Of a stretch of 64,000 nt of DNA, positions 63,961 to 64,000 are shown piece after piece. The position numbers were made by a program, and so were the translations under genes. A model generated the notes under the pieces. That model had not been told where the DNA came from and did no database searches. It worked only from the letters and a program-made list of their open reading frames with translations. The DNA comes from Marivivens geojensis (GTDB lineage Bacteria > Pseudomonadota > Alphaproteobacteria > Rhodobacterales > Rhodobacteraceae), in contig NZ_JALKCU010000002.1 in the NCBI RefSeq assembly GCF_023540835.1, forward strand, positions 434,001-498,000, written 5' to 3'. Within the stretch, counting starts at the first letter, position 1, and every line of letters starts with the position of its first letter.

Positions 63961-64000
63961 CTGTCCATTCGTCTCTAACGTTAAAGTGGTGATGCGCGAT

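Overview
The window looks like a chromosomal stretch of an aerobic alphaproteobacterium of the Rhodobacterales (Roseobacter/Rhodobacter group). The evidence is the phaZ-phaC-phaP-phaR locus, a heterotetrameric sarcosine oxidase operon (soxBDAG), an imuA-imuB-dnaE2 mutagenesis cassette behind a GAAC-N7-GAAC LexA box (the alphaproteobacterial form), thyX, ccmI, sdhE, and many protein families typical of this order. The sequence is GC-rich and densely coding, with many ATGA/GTGA start-stop overlaps. I found no tRNA, rRNA, CRISPR array, insertion sequence or phage gene, and no gene-free stretch longer than 300 bases.

Layout. 1-174: start of a membrane receptor cut by the window edge. 312-911: iron superoxide dismutase. 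996-13142: a surface-glycan type island with three glycosyltransferases, a glycosyltransferase-methyltransferase fusion, a large two-part alpha/beta-hydrolase-like protein, a sulfatase with a C-terminal RTX calcium-binding tail, and a smaller paralogue of the hydrolase-like protein that has lost the nucleophile serine. 13145-18247: soxBDAG. 18473-20410: ccmI, ruvX and a DUF1289 gene. 20407-24928: PhyH-type dioxygenase, TauE/SafE exporter, dusA, and a LysR regulator divergent from a LigB-type dioxygenase. 24998-28070: arsenic operon (arsR-arsC fusion, ArsJ-associated GAPDH, arsJ). 28242-32418: RND efflux pair. 32466-34866: zinc alcohol dehydrogenase and glycerate kinase. 34994-40535: SOS cassette imuA-imuB-dnaE2. 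40532-42729: LysR regulator and a membrane transporter. 42748-47233: polyhydroxyalkanoate locus. 47330-53817: two alpha/beta hydrolases, thrS, small genes, cspA, a BLUF photoreceptor and thyX. 54004-56368: a lipoprotein gene overlapping a Slam-like outer-membrane protein gene, a candidate type XI secretion pair. 56427-63960: glyoxalase, DUF1194 protein, MarR regulator, sdhE, XRE regulator, aspartate aminotransferase, MATE exporter, DUF2461 protein, LysR regulator and a DUF2867-like protein.

How the genes work together. The ars operon can reduce arsenate, couple arsenate to glyceraldehyde-3-phosphate and export the product. The pha locus makes, coats, degrades and regulates PHA granules, and CTGC-N3-GCAG sites for PhaR are visible before phaP. 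The SOS cassette encodes inducible error-prone repair. soxBDAG demethylates sarcosine. The two most interesting regions are the glycan island with its sulfatase-RTX protein and paired active/inactive hydrolase folds, and the Slam-lipoprotein pair. All functions come from reading motifs by eye; no database search was run.
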